A stretch of DNA of 64,000 bases, taken from assembly GCA_029245345.1 (NCBI GenBank), contig JAQWPM010000006.1, positions 1 to 64,000 of the forward strand, given 5' to 3'. This DNA comes from Longimicrobiales bacterium. Its GTDB lineage: Bacteria > Gemmatimonadota > Gemmatimonadetes > Longimicrobiales > Gaopeijiaceae. Shown here one piece after another: positions 1-9,356 of the stretch; the stretch's first letter is position 1, and every line of letters begins with the position of its first letter. Under the pieces are notes generated by a model. That model searched no databases and was not told the DNA's origin. It was given only the letters and a program-made list of their open reading frames with translations. A program made the position numbers and the translations under genes.

Positions 1-54
1 GGGGCTCGTTTAGCTTTTCCGGCTCCCAGTTGGTGTGCGCTGGGGAGCCCCAAA

Positions 55-129
<75 letters not shown>

Positions 130-134
130 CTTCG

Positions 135-172
135 AAAGCCCGCTTGGTCGTTCTGACCTGGCGGGCTTTCTT
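135..172 (+). terminator. Rho-independent terminator of the tRNA-Ile gene
   Basis: A 9-bp perfect stem, AAAGCCCGC (135-143) with GCGGGCTTT (161-169), closes a 17-nt loop and ends in a short T-rich tail. It begins six bases after the tRNA 3' end. Confidence 0.8.
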
Positions 173-187
173 CGTCAGTACGGTCTA

Positions 188-210
188 GGATTTGAACTGC
201 CGACCTCACG
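188..210 (-). repeat. Inverted copy of the tRNA-Ile anticodon-stem/T-arm segment
   Basis: The reverse complement of 188-210 matches tRNA positions 96-118 at 21 of 23 bases. A further 10-base direct match to the T-arm (CGGAAGTTCA) lies near 230-239. These fragments sit between the intact tRNA and the second copy of its 3' end, as expected of an eroded insertion at a tRNA. Confidence 0.7.
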
Positions 211-275
211 ACGGGCACCAAGCTGAAGCCGGAAGTTCACTCGGAGGCGCGGTCAGCGCCGGAGAGGAGCGCAGG

Positions 276-296
276 TCAAATCTTCCCAGGCCCACT
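276..296 (+). repeat. 21-bp exact repeat of the tRNA-Ile 3' end (att-like)
   Basis: Positions 276-296 are identical to 111-131, covering half the T-loop, the T-stem 3' side, the acceptor 3' strand and two flanking bases. The rest of a tRNA is absent here. A separate terminator follows at 311. Duplication of the last ~20 bases of a tRNA is the usual mark left by tyrosine-recombinase integration, but no integrase remains; the spacing is only 165 bp. Confidence 0.75.
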
Positions 297-310
297 GAAG
301 GAACCCTCTG

Positions 311-341
311 CCCCGCTTGGCCTCTTGGCCGTGCGGGGTTT
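311..341 (+). terminator. Second terminator downstream of the tRNA 3'-end repeat
   Basis: CCCCGC (311-316) pairs with GCGGGG (333-338), with an inner GGCC/GGCC stem in the loop and TTT after the stem. It stands in the same relation to the repeat at 276-296 as the first terminator does to the intact tRNA. This suggests the repeat carries the ancestral tRNA terminator. Confidence 0.7.
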
Positions 342-493
342 CGGATTCTACGCTCTACTTCAACCCGGGTGCGGCCGGTCACCGGCGCTTTTCGCTGCCG
401 GTGACCGTAGGACGCCTGATCGTGCAACTGGAGGGCCTCCTCCAGGCCGAGACCGTCGAGCTGGAGACCGCGGACTGGACAGCCTTCAGCTGA
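341..493 (+). pseudogene. 3' remnant of a metallophosphoesterase (YfcE/MJ0936-like) gene
   Basis: The frame ending at TGA 491-493 encodes a 50-residue tail that contains LYFNPGAAGHRRFSLPVTVG. In small calcineurin-like phosphodiesterases of the YfcE/MJ0936 type, the chain ends with a near-identical NPGS-AGPRRF-LP motif after the metal site. All upstream parts, including every metal-binding motif, are missing, and the frame abuts the terminator hairpin at 311-338. It therefore cannot be a functional gene. The last 8 bases overlap the 3' end of the opposite-strand gene. The truncation next to a duplicated tRNA end points to a deletion or insertion junction. Confidence 0.6.
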
Positions 494-3400
494 TTAGGTT
501 CTCCCTTCTCAGCACCGTCACCGGCCCGAGATCAAATCGCTCGAGGAGGGCGTTAAGCGCCGGCACCACCTCCAGAATCACGCGATCGAGTTCCACCAGG
601 CTTTCCGTAAATTCGGACTCCGTGCGGAGTAGGCGCCTCACCTGATCGTCCGTCGGCCCGGTCATCGTTCCCTGCGTCGACGGACCGCCGTCGAACTCAC
701 CGATCAAGCCACGCCACCAGCCACGCAGCGAGCCATTGTCGCTCATGACTTCATCTGCCGCGGCCTCGATCACGTTGCGAAGCGAGTCAGCCATCTCCAG
801 GTCGCTCTCCTCGACGTCCATCGCTTCGAGAGAATCGAGCGCCTCGCCTGCGCTCCGCGCGACCGTGTTCCCCTGGACCGCCGCGTAGTACTCGCGGCTC
901 TGCAAGTCGTATAGCGAGAGCGTGAAGTTGTAACGACGCTGCTGCTCTTCTTCGCTCAGATCGAGGAGCGGGTCTGCTCGAACCTCAACGTCAGTGACCT
1001 GTCGGGCCCCGCCAGCCTCGACTTCGATCTGGTAGGTGCCTGCCAGAACGAACGGACCGCGTGGTCCCACGTCGAGGCTCGGGGCCGGATAGATCGTCGT
1101 ATCCATCGGGAGCGGCTGCATGCGAAGATCCCACGACACTCGATTGAATCCTGCCGCGGCGGGGCCGGCAAAGCTGCGAACCGTCGCACCACGCGCGTCT
1201 CTCACCCTGATCCGGACGCCATCGTCGAGGGCCGAGGGCAGGTAGTAGTTGAGCAGCGCGCCGTACTCCGCGTTCGGCCCGCGGAAAGCCCCGTGCCCGA
1301 GCCTGGGCACGTCGTACTTGGGCTGGAAGATCGTCGCTGAATTCACAGGCGAGACATACAGGCCCCGCTCCAGCGCCGATTGGTCGAGACCGAGAAGCAC
1401 CCCGACGTTGTCGAGAATCCAGATGCTCCGGCCATGGGTACCGGCGATGAGATCGTTGTCTCGCGGGTGGATCTCGAGGTCATGGATCGGCACGCGGGGC
1501 ATGTTGTTGTTCAGGCGGGTCCAACTCGACCCACGATCGAGCGAGAAGAACACACCCTCGTCGGTTCCCGCGAAGAGAGCGTCCTCGTTATCGGGATGCT
1601 CGCGGATCACGCGCACTGATCCCTCGAGTCCGTTCGTTACCCGCTTCCACGATTCACCGAGGTCATCCGTCACGAACAGATGCGGGTCGTAGTCGTCATC
1701 CCAGTGTCCGTCGAAGGCGACGTAAGCTCGGTCAGCCGCTGCTGAGGACGCCTCCACGTGACCCACGAACATCGGAGCGTCGAGGTCCGGAACGTTCTCT
1801 CCCACCTCAGTCCAGTTCCGGCCACCGTCCAGGCTGACCTGAACCAGGCCGTCATCGGTCCCGACCCAAAGCACATCCGGTACGACGGGGGACTCCGAGA
1901 TCTTCGTGATGTGCCCGTAGCCGGAGACACCATCGTTGCGGGACAGCGTGGTCGAATCGGACAGCACGCCCATGATCGGGATCGAATCCGGATCTAGCTG
2001 CCGGGTGAGGTCGGGAGAGGCGGTCCAACTCATGCCCCTGTTCCGAGTGGTGAAGAGGCGATTCCCACCGAGGTGGATCGTAGCGGGATCGTGTGGTGAC
2101 AGCGTGAAGGGCGCCGTCCAGTAGTAGCGATACGTCTCGGCGGTGTCGGTCGGGAACGGCTTGATGACCTTGCGGTCGCCGGTACGCGGATCGTGGCGGA
2201 TGATCGCGCCGCCCTGAGAGCTCGTGTACACGTATCGGGCATCTTCAGGGTCGGCTGCCTGGACCATGCCGTCCCCGAAATCGGAGACGACCCAGTGCTG
2301 ATTGAGGATGCCTTTGATGCTGCGCGTGGTGGAGGGCCCATACACCGACTGATTGTCCTGCAACCCGCCATAGACGTTGTACGGCTCTGCCATGTCGAAC
2401 GCGATGTCGTAGAACTGACCGATGGGCAGGTTGTTCGCCATCGTCCATCGATCGCCTCCGTCAAAGCTGAAGTAGACGCCGCCGTCGTTCCCGAGCATGA
2501 CGTGATCGGAATCCGCGGGATCGATCCAGAGCGAGTGGTTGTCGACGTGCACGCCGATTCCATAGGAGCCGGGCTCGTCAAATTCGACCTGTTCAAACGT
2601 CTGGCCACCGTCACGAGAGCGGTGCATGTACGTCCCGAGCACATAAATGTGCTCGTCGTCATTCGGGTCCATATACATCGCCGAGTAGTACATCGGACGA
2701 GGATTCAGGGCGTTCACCTTGGTCCAGCTCTCACCCCGATCCTCCGACCGGAAGATTCCTCCGTCCTCGGCTTCGACGATCGCCATGACGATGTTCGGAT
2801 TTTCCTGCGAGACATCGATGCCGATTCGTCCCTTGTTCCCTTCCGGTAGACCGTTGGTCAGCTCCGTCCAGCTCTCTCCGCCGTCGCTCGACTTGTAGAG
2901 CCCTCCGCCGGGTCCGCCCCCGTTGAAGCCGTACGCTCGGCGTTGCCGCTGGTAGGCGGCGGCGTAGATCGTGGCCGGATCGGAGGGGTCCATCTCCATG
3001 TCGACGACCCCCGTGTTCTCATCGATTTCAAACACCTTGTCCCACGAGGCACCGCCGTCTTCCGTCTTGTAGATGCCGCGCTCACGGTTCGGCCCGAAGA
3101 GGTGCCCGAGTGCCCCGACCCAAACCACGTTCGGATTGGTGGGGTGGATCAGGACCTTGCCGATGTGGCGCGTCTCCTCGAGCCCCATGAGCTGCCACGT
3201 CACGCCGCCGTCGGTCGATCGATAAACGCCCTCCCCCCAGGGAGAGCTGTTGCGGTTGTTGGCTTCGCCGGTGCCCACCCACACATGATCGGGATGGGAG
3301 CGCGAGACCGCGATGTCGCCAATCGAAAGCGTCGCCTGCTCGTCGAAAACCGACGCCCATGTCGTCCCATGATTGACCGACTTGAAGACGCCTCCAGAGG

Positions 3401-3653
3401 CGGTACCGACGTAGATCGTGGATGGCCGGCTCGGGAGCGCCTCAATGTCCGTTACGCGTCCTCCTTGGCTGGCCGGTCCAATCTGTCGCCACTCGAGGGC
3501 CGCGAGCTGTTCCGGCTCAAAGCGGACGGCCTGGGCGGCGATCGGCACGGACGGGGCCACGGCGAACAAGCCACCGACGACCGCGCCGACCATCAAACTC
3601 GGAAACGCCGCACGGACTGCGGGTCGAGTCGCGCTCACTTCGTAGTCACACAT
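486..3653 (-). CDS. Secreted sortilin/VPS10-like BNR-repeat protein
   Basis: The 1055-residue product begins with a hydrophobic export segment ending near IAAQA. A beta-propeller region follows, with many Asp-box/BNR-type repeats of the form S-x-D-G-G-x-T/S-W (for example SVNHGTTW, SEDRGESW, SFDGGDRW, SLDRGSSW). The C-terminal ~250 residues are a separate, partly helical region. Proteins of this build are annotated as glycosyl-hydrolase or sortilin-like, but the enzymatic role is unproven. I place the start at ATG 3653, one base after the stop of the upstream amidohydrolase gene, because GGGGAGGAAAT provides a good ribosome site. The reading frame is open further upstream, but that part overlaps the preceding gene. 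The two genes are almost certainly co-transcribed. Confidence 0.85.
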   Translation of the reverse strand: MCDYEVSATRPAVRAAFPSLMVGAVVGGLFAVAPSVPIAAQAVRFEPEQLAALEWRQIGPASQGGRVTDIEALPSRPSTIYVGTASGGVFKSVNHGTTWASVFDEQATLSIGDIAVSRSHPDHVWVGTGEANNRNSSPWGEGVYRSTDGGVTWQLMGLEETRHIGKVLIHPTNPNVVWVGALGHLFGPNRERGIYKTEDGGASWDKVFEIDENTGVVDMEMDPSDPATIYAAAYQRQRRAYGFNGGGPGGGLYKSSDGGESWTELTNGLPEGNKGRIGIDVSQENPNIVMAIVEAEDGGIFRSEDRGESWTKVNALNPRPMYYSAMYMDPNDDEHIYVLGTYMHRSRDGGQTFEQVEFDEPGSYGIGVHVDNHSLWIDPADSDHVMLGNDGGVYFSFDGGDRWTMANNLPIGQFYDIAFDMAEPYNVYGGLQDNQSVYGPSTTRSIKGILNQHWVVSDFGDGMVQAADPEDARYVYTSSQGGAIIRHDPRTGDRKVIKPFPTDTAETYRYYWTAPFTLSPHDPATIHLGGNRLFTTRNRGMSWTASPDLTRQLDPDSIPIMGVLSDSTTLSRNDGVSGYGHITKISESPVVPDVLWVGTDDGLVQVSLDGGRNWTEVGENVPDLDAPMFVGHVEASSAAADRAYVAFDGHWDDDYDPHLFVTDDLGESWKRVTNGLEGSVRVIREHPDNEDALFAGTDEGVFFSLDRGSSWTRLNNNMPRVPIHDLEIHPRDNDLIAGTHGRSIWILDNVGVLLGLDQSALERGLYVSPVNSATIFQPKYDVPRLGHGAFRGPNAEYGALLNYYLPSALDDGVRIRVRDARGATVRSFAGPAAAGFNRVSWDLRMQPLPMDTTIYPAPSLDVGPRGPFVLAGTYQIEVEAGGARQVTDVEVRADPLLDLSEEEQQRRYNFTLSLYDLQSREYYAAVQGNTVARSAGEALDSLEAMDVEESDLEMADSLRNVIEAAADEVMSDNGSLRGWWRGLIGEFDGGPSTQGTMTGPTDDQVRRLLRTESEFTESLVELDRVILEVVPALNALLERFDLGPVTVLRRENLIS

Positions 3654-3654
3654 C

Positions 3655-6600
3655 TCAATTTCCTCCCCGAAGAGCTTCGAGTGCCTGCTGCTCACGAACC
3701 CAGTGTGGAATGGGGAACGGCCGCGCGCTGGGCCAGACACGATCGAGCGTGTCTCCCTCGTAGAGTTCGCCGTTCTTCATCACATAGCGGATGTCTGTCG
3801 AGTTACGAATGTCGTCGAGCGGGTTGCTGTTCAGCACGATGAGGTCCGCGAGCTTGCCCACCTCGATCGAGCCGAGGTCCGTCTCATACCCGATCGATAG
3901 CGCTCCCTGAATCGTGGCGATCTGGAGCGCTTCCATGTTGGTCATGTCACCGCTCTGGAGCATCCAGAGCTCCCAGTGGGCAGCGATGCCGTCCTGCTGC
4001 CCGTGCGACCCTAGGCCTCCAATCCCACCGGCCCGGACGATGTCTCTGAGGCCCCGAGCGATATCCGGGAAGTTGTAGTCCTCTTCGACGATGATCGGAC
4101 GTCGTCGGGTCCGTACGAGCAACTCGCTCGGAGTGAAGAGCGCCGACTTGGGGTCCTTGTCCAAGTCGACCCGCGCCCGCCAATAACCATCGCCCGCGGG
4201 GCCCCCGTATGCGACGCCGAGGGTCGGCGTATAGGCGATCTTCGCTTCGGCGAAGAGCGTGATCACGTCTTTGTAGAGCGGCACCTGGCCGAGCGAGTGC
4301 TCGATGCCCGTGAAGCCGTCTATGGCCATCGATATATCCATCTTCAGGTCGGCGGCGCCTTCGTTGGTGGTGTTGATTCCCTCTGCGTGCGCCGCCTTAA
4401 GAATCCACTGCCGCTGAATCCGGCGGGGCTGCAAGTACTGTTTGAGCGAATTCACGCCTTGGGCTTTGTAGCGGCGCACGGCGCGCAGCGCGTCATTGTA
4501 ATTCCGTACCTGAATGTTGTTACTCGTGAGCGGAGGACCGGTCGCGTAGATCCGCGATCCGACCATCTCGCCTGCGTCGATAAGCTCACCCCAGGCGACG
4601 TTCCATCGGGTCCCAGACGGATTGCGCGTCGTGGTGACCCCGTGTGCGAGATTCGCGGCAATGGACCACTCCTGATCGGGTGCGAGTTCCGAACCGGTCT
4701 TGGGATGTGCGTGTGTATCGACGATGCCCGGCATGATGGTTGTGCCCGAAACGTCGATGACCTCCGCCCCGGGAGGTGCCGGGACGTTCACCCCGACCTC
4801 GACGATCCTGTTGTTGCGCACGAGAAGGTCACCGCGTTCGATAATCTCATCGCCGTTCATCGTGATGATGCGCGCACCGCGGAGAAGCACCTCACCCTGA
4901 GGGACTGAGCGCGGCACCGTGAGCGTGACCACCTCGTGGCTAATGCCCCAGCTGTTCGATTCCGGGTCACTCATGACCGCCTCAAGCGGCGCCCGGTAGT
5001 AGTGGTTGGCGAAGCTCCACGCGACGGTGCTTCCACCGTCCGCCCATGCGGCGTAGTTCGCTCCCTCAGTCGTGATTCGACGCAGGGGAACGGAGGGCGA
5101 TTGGAAGTTCACCGCGATACCATCTCCTCCCGCCGCAGGAAGTGGCAGCACGTAGACGTCGTCACGATCCATGACCAACAGAGAACGCTCGTCCGGTGAG
5201 ACGCGCACTTCCACGCCTGCTTTAGTACTGATCTTGGCGTGTGTGCGCTTGTCCGCTCCATCCAAGCGAACCGAGACGACCGCCGTGGTCGTGTTCGCGT
5301 TGAAGCCAGGCTCGCTGTTCGGGACATCTTCCGTGAAGTAGACGCGTCCCCCGTGGTCACCACCCTCGGTTACCGCCGCGGAGCGGGCGTCGCCTTGGAC
5401 GATGGTCGTAGGCTCGCCACCCTCGGCGGAAACCCAGCGAAGCTCTCCGAGCGTTGCAACCGGACCCGCGCCGAGCCCTACCCGCCTCGGCGACGACGAA
5501 TAGACGACCCGATCGCCTTCTGGACTCCACTCCGGGAAGCGTACGTACGCAGGATCCGCGGTCAGGCGCTGCGGCCTGCCACTACCATCCGCGCGAGCCT
5601 TCCAGACGTGCCCGCCCTCGGAATCCGACCAGGTGATGTATGCGACCCACGCACCGTCAGGAGAGAACGCCGGATAGTATGCGCGCTCCTCCTGGTCGGT
5701 CAGTCGCTCCGGCGTCCCAATGCCCGCACCACCCCGGTCGGCCGTCCACAACTTCCCGACTGCCGAAAAGGCGATCTGGCTGCCATCCGGCGATTCAGCT
5801 ACGGACACCAACTGGGTGACGGGCAGGCGCCCGTCGGGGATTTCGAGTGGAATGAAGAGGCGCTCTCCCATTTCGATCTCGACGTCGACCGAGAATGGAA
5901 TGACACTGACTTCGCGGGTGTCGAGTTCGACGCGCTTGATCTTCCCACCGCCGTAGAACACGACCGCGCGCGAATCCGGGGTAAACGAGTAACCCGGAAA
6001 GACGTCGTTCGGAGCGTAGCCCTCCTGATCGTCGCGCTGCGTCTCTTCGACGAGCCAACTGTCTTCGTGCGTGCTCAGGTCGCGGATCCTCAGCGCCGTT
6101 CGAACGCCGGCTCTGGTTGCGTACACCAGCCACTTGCCGTCGGGCGACGCGATCGGACGGAGTCCACCCCCGGAGCCGGCGGTGAGTCGCGTCTCTTCAC
6201 CGGTCTCGAGGTCGAACGCGAGCACTTGGTAGCTGCCCAGGGTCTCGCCCGCGTAGCCGCCACCGTGCGACGACGTGTAGAGGGTCCCACCGTCGGGGGA
6301 GAACGCGGCCCCCGTATTGGTCGACTTCCTCGTGGGGCTCTGGGGAAACACCTGAATCCCTGAGCCGCCGTCCACGTGATACATCCAGAGAGGGACGTTG
6401 GTGAGGTAGTTCTCGGCCGAAGGGTAGGGGCCGAACCGACGGGTCACGAGGTACTGACCGTCCGGGGTCCATTCAGGAGACCCGAGCGCGCTGTCGATTT
6501 CCTTCGTCAGCTTGCGAAGGCCCGACCCGTTCGGGGAAACGACCCAGAGATTGTCTCCGCCGTCACGATCCGAAATGAATGCGATCCTCGAACCGTCGGG

Positions 6601-6927
6601 CGACCAGCGTGGCGTCGCATCGAATTCCATACCCTGTGTGAGGCGTGTCGCCTGGCCACCCGCAATCGGGATCGTGTAGAGATCTCCGAGGAGATCGAAG
6701 GCGATCCGCTCACCGTCCGGCGAAACGTCAAGTGAAACCCACGTGCCTTCGTCCGTCGTGAAACGAAGCGTGCGCTCCGGTTCGATCACGAGCGCGGACG
6801 CAGTGTCGGATGGCAGGGGGGTCGACTGCTGCACCGCGGCCGCGAGCGGCACATATGCGAACGCAGACAGCATCAGCGCGCTGAGCGCGGTCCAGACGGA
6901 CTTCGGCTTCGAGATATCGAGGCGCAT
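3655..6927 (-). CDS. Secreted TolB-propeller amidohydrolase
   Basis: The 1090-residue product has a signal peptide (about residues 1-32). About 600 residues of PD40/TolB-type WD repeats follow, with recurring S-P-D-G motifs (SPDGERIAF, SPDGSRIAF, SPDGAWVAY). A C-terminal metal-dependent amidohydrolase domain completes it. The amidohydrolase part shows the metal motif in PGIVDTHAHPKTG, then IEHSLG and GSHGQQDG, and ends with the usual GKLADLIVL. Such fusions are known in Gemmatimonadota, Bacteroidota and Acidobacteriota, and probably hydrolyse cyclic amides or peptide-like compounds in the periplasm; the substrate is unknown. Start ATG 6927 is chosen because GGAGAA lies just upstream; an ATG at 6981 would add a poor leader before the signal peptide. 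It is the first gene of a two-gene operon with the BNR-repeat protein. Confidence 0.88.
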   Translation of the reverse strand: MRLDISKPKSVWTALSALMLSAFAYVPLAAAVQQSTPLPSDTASALVIEPERTLRFTTDEGTWVSLDVSPDGERIAFDLLGDLYTIPIAGGQATRLTQGMEFDATPRWSPDGSRIAFISDRDGGDNLWVVSPNGSGLRKLTKEIDSALGSPEWTPDGQYLVTRRFGPYPSAENYLTNVPLWMYHVDGGSGIQVFPQSPTRKSTNTGAAFSPDGGTLYTSSHGGGYAGETLGSYQVLAFDLETGEETRLTAGSGGGLRPIASPDGKWLVYATRAGVRTALRIRDLSTHEDSWLVEETQRDDQEGYAPNDVFPGYSFTPDSRAVVFYGGGKIKRVELDTREVSVIPFSVDVEIEMGERLFIPLEIPDGRLPVTQLVSVAESPDGSQIAFSAVGKLWTADRGGAGIGTPERLTDQEERAYYPAFSPDGAWVAYITWSDSEGGHVWKARADGSGRPQRLTADPAYVRFPEWSPEGDRVVYSSSPRRVGLGAGPVATLGELRWVSAEGGEPTTIVQGDARSAAVTEGGDHGGRVYFTEDVPNSEPGFNANTTTAVVSVRLDGADKRTHAKISTKAGVEVRVSPDERSLLVMDRDDVYVLPLPAAGGDGIAVNFQSPSVPLRRITTEGANYAAWADGGSTVAWSFANHYYRAPLEAVMSDPESNSWGISHEVVTLTVPRSVPQGEVLLRGARIITMNGDEIIERGDLLVRNNRIVEVGVNVPAPPGAEVIDVSGTTIMPGIVDTHAHPKTGSELAPDQEWSIAANLAHGVTTTRNPSGTRWNVAWGELIDAGEMVGSRIYATGPPLTSNNIQVRNYNDALRAVRRYKAQGVNSLKQYLQPRRIQRQWILKAAHAEGINTTNEGAADLKMDISMAIDGFTGIEHSLGQVPLYKDVITLFAEAKIAYTPTLGVAYGGPAGDGYWRARVDLDKDPKSALFTPSELLVRTRRRPIIVEEDYNFPDIARGLRDIVRAGGIGGLGSHGQQDGIAAHWELWMLQSGDMTNMEALQIATIQGALSIGYETDLGSIEVGKLADLIVLNSNPLDDIRNSTDIRYVMKNGELYEGDTLDRVWPSARPFPIPHWVREQQALEALRGGN

Positions 6928-7349
6928 CGGTTCTCCAGTGACTCGCGAATACGGAGTGGTCGATCGTGGCGTGACGTGCATGGCAGAGGGGATCGGAGCT
7001 TGCGCGCCGTGGCCACGAACCGCAACGGCGCTCCTCGACGACGCCGTCTACCGGAGAGGTGGCAACGATGCTCTCGTCTGGGCATCCTGCGGCTCCACTT
7101 GGCATCTACGAGATGGCACGTGAGAGACCAAGAGACTTTCCGAGCCGAATCTCCGCCCCCCAGTCGGCGCATCGATCTGAATGCGTGCTCTCTCGGGGTG
7201 CTCTCTCACCGGTCCGCAACCTGCCTCTCGGAGTTCACCGAGCGCTAGAACCCTACCGGTCCTTTTCTTGCTCAAAGCACCGCTGTCATCTAGGGTGCTT
7301 TCGGCGCCACCCCAAGGGCCCTCGACCCCTCCCACCATTGTGTTCCGCA
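6928..7349. other. Divergent intergenic region
   Basis: The 422 bp separate two divergently transcribed secreted-enzyme genes and must hold both promoters. I see no convincing coding frame or strong hairpin. No -10/-35 pair is clear enough to mark. Confidence 0.5.
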
Positions 7350-8759
7350 ATGCAAAGCCACGCCGCTGCCTTCCGGTCCCTCCCACCGTTCGTGTTGGCG
7401 CTCTTCGTTCTGGTCGGCCTGCCCGGGGCGGCCGCCGCGCAGGACCACAACGACCGATTGGCGGACCATGTGGTCCTCATCTCCGTAGACGGACTCCGTC
7501 CCGAGTTCTACCTAGAGGAACGCTGGCCGGCACCCATGATGCAGCGCATAGCCAGCGAGGGAACCCACGCGACCAAGGTGCGCGGGGTTACGCCTACGGT
7601 GACGTACCCTTCCCACACCACGCTGGTCACCGGAGCGCTTCCGGCCCGCCATGGCGTCACCAACAACCGGCCCTTCGAGCCAGGTGGAGAGTCGGGCTTG
7701 TGGTTCATGGAGAGCAGCCAGATCCTGGTGCCCACCCTCTGGGACGCGGTGAAGGCCGCGGGTGGTACCTCTGCTGGGATCTCCTGGCCGGTGAGCGCCG
7801 GGAGTGTCATCGACTTCAATATCCCTGAATTTTGGTCGGTGCCGGGGCGGGAGGGGGACCTGACCGGCCCGGCCGCCAACACTGCGGCGCTGCGGAGTCG
7901 CGTCACGCCCCCGGGGCTGCTGGAAGAGATCGAGAACGAGTCCTTGGGCCCGTTCTCGGACCGGTACTGGGGCCGGAGCCGATCTCGGGAAGACATGGTG
8001 GGCGACATGGCGGCGCACATCATCGAAGCAAAGCGACCCAATCTGTTGGTGGTCCACCTGAACCAGACCGACTACCACCAGCATGCCGAAGGACGTGAGC
8101 ATCCCGAAGTCCGGCTGGCGGTGGCGGCTGTGGACCGTGCCATCGCACGGATGGTGGAGGCCGCGGACCGGGCCGGCATCCTGGAGCGGACGGCCTTCAT
8201 CGTCACCGGGGATCACGGCTTCGTCGATGTTGATACACGGGTCGCGCCCAACGTGTGGCTTGTGGCCGCCGGTCTCCACGAGGACCGACCGGATCGAGGT
8301 GACTGGCGGGCGGCCTTCCACCCCGCAGGGGGGAGCGCCTTCCTCCGTGTCCGCGACCCATCCGACCATGAGGCCGTCAATGAGGTGCGGATCATGCTGG
8401 AGGCCCTACAGCCAGGCGTCCGGTCACTCTTTCGCGTGGTGGGACGGGAGGAACTGGCGGCCTGGGGCGCCGATCCCGAGAGCCCTCTCGCCCTGGCTGC
8501 GGCCCCAGGGGTCTCTATCATAGGCGATACCCACGGCCTGGCGGTGCGATCTGGATCAGGGGGTGCCCACGGCTATTTCCCCGAGATGGACGACATCCAC
8601 ACAGGCTTCGCGGCTTGGGGAGCCGGAATCGCTCCTGGTCGGACGGTCCCTCTGATGGGACTCGTGGACGTGGCTCCGGTCGTCGCGGCCCTTCTGGGTT
8701 TGGACTTCCATGCTCCCGACGGGGTTCTGCGACCGGGGATACTCGCCGGCGGCGGATAG
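7350..8759 (+). CDS. Ectonucleotide pyrophosphatase/phosphodiesterase-family protein
   Basis: The 469-residue product has a signal peptide ending AAAAQ (about residue 30), followed by an alkaline-phosphatase-superfamily NPP domain. The family's metal and nucleophile motifs are present in order: ISVDGLRP (first Asp), TYPSHTTLVTG (Thr nucleophile), TDYHQHAEG (Asp and His), TGDHGF (Asp-His) and the final His in GGAHGY. The predicted role is periplasmic hydrolysis of phosphodiester or pyrophosphate bonds in nucleotides or lipid head groups. ATG 7350 is chosen because it precedes the signal peptide directly; no strong ribosome site is visible, and the frame is open further upstream. It stands alone, divergent from the amidohydrolase operon. 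Confidence 0.9.
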   Translation: MQSHAAAFRSLPPFVLALFVLVGLPGAAAAQDHNDRLADHVVLISVDGLRPEFYLEERWPAPMMQRIASEGTHATKVRGVTPTVTYPSHTTLVTGALPARHGVTNNRPFEPGGESGLWFMESSQILVPTLWDAVKAAGGTSAGISWPVSAGSVIDFNIPEFWSVPGREGDLTGPAANTAALRSRVTPPGLLEEIENESLGPFSDRYWGRSRSREDMVGDMAAHIIEAKRPNLLVVHLNQTDYHQHAEGREHPEVRLAVAAVDRAIARMVEAADRAGILERTAFIVTGDHGFVDVDTRVAPNVWLVAAGLHEDRPDRGDWRAAFHPAGGSAFLRVRDPSDHEAVNEVRIMLEALQPGVRSLFRVVGREELAAWGADPESPLALAAAPGVSIIGDTHGLAVRSGSGGAHGYFPEMDDIHTGFAAWGAGIAPGRTVPLMGLVDVAPVVAALLGLDFHAPDGVLRPGILAGGG

Positions 8760-9356
8760 GAGATTCAACCGGGGTGAAGCGTGAGAGAGCACGGTAGGGG
8801 TGAGACGTAGGGCGGCAACGTGGCGGAGCCGCTGGAGTGACTGAGGCAGTGAGGAGCCTTGGTGGATGGCTCGGAGCGGAGGACAGATCCCCTCCTCCCC
8901 GGAGCCGGGAGCACGCCACTCGGTAGCTGCCGAGTATCCCGAGACAGCTCATCCGATTGAGGGCCTTGCTTGCCAGCGGGACCTCGACCCGTTGTCAGCC
9001 GAAGGTTCAACTCCCGCTATCAAGGCATAATCCACGTCCACATCACAGCAAGGTACAGGCAGACGAATACCGGCCGCGCGATATCTGCACAGAGCGGCTG
9101 ATCATGCCTCCGTCCTTCGCCTCAGGTGCCGACGAAGCTCCACCAAGCCGTGGCCCCGCCTGTTCCAAGACTCGGCCGATCGACACGTCCATACGCTGCA
9201 GTGAGTTCGGTGACTCGCTGCAAAGGCTAGGGAGCGCCCTCTGAAGCGTACTGGCGGCCAAAATTAAGGACGCGCATCTTAGCGCCGTTGTTCGCGCTTG
9301 GGGCCCGGGACTCTCCCCCTAGCTCGCCCTGCCTGCCTGCTTCCAGAGAAGGTCGT
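8760..9356. other. Intergenic region with a long inverted repeat
   Basis: I find no credible gene in these ~600 bp. An inverted repeat pairs CTTGCCAGCGGGA (8969-8981) with TCCCGCTATCAAG (9012-9024) around a 30-base loop. The flanks contain a tRNA-like T-loop (GGTTCAACTCC) but no complete cloverleaf, so it may be a decayed tRNA or a stable RNA hairpin. A short match to the 103-bp dispersed repeat (GCACGGTAGGG) occurs near 8789. Confidence 0.4.

Noticed and set aside
325-645. Forward frame covering the tRNA-adjacent region
   Set aside because: The frame that carries a recognisable family motif is a different one (341-493); this one is chance and overlaps the BNR-repeat gene.
8938-9030. Possible tRNA with a T-loop GGTTCAACTCC and GCC in a loop
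   Set aside because: The anticodon stem does not pair and no acceptor stem closes; kept only as an inverted repeat.
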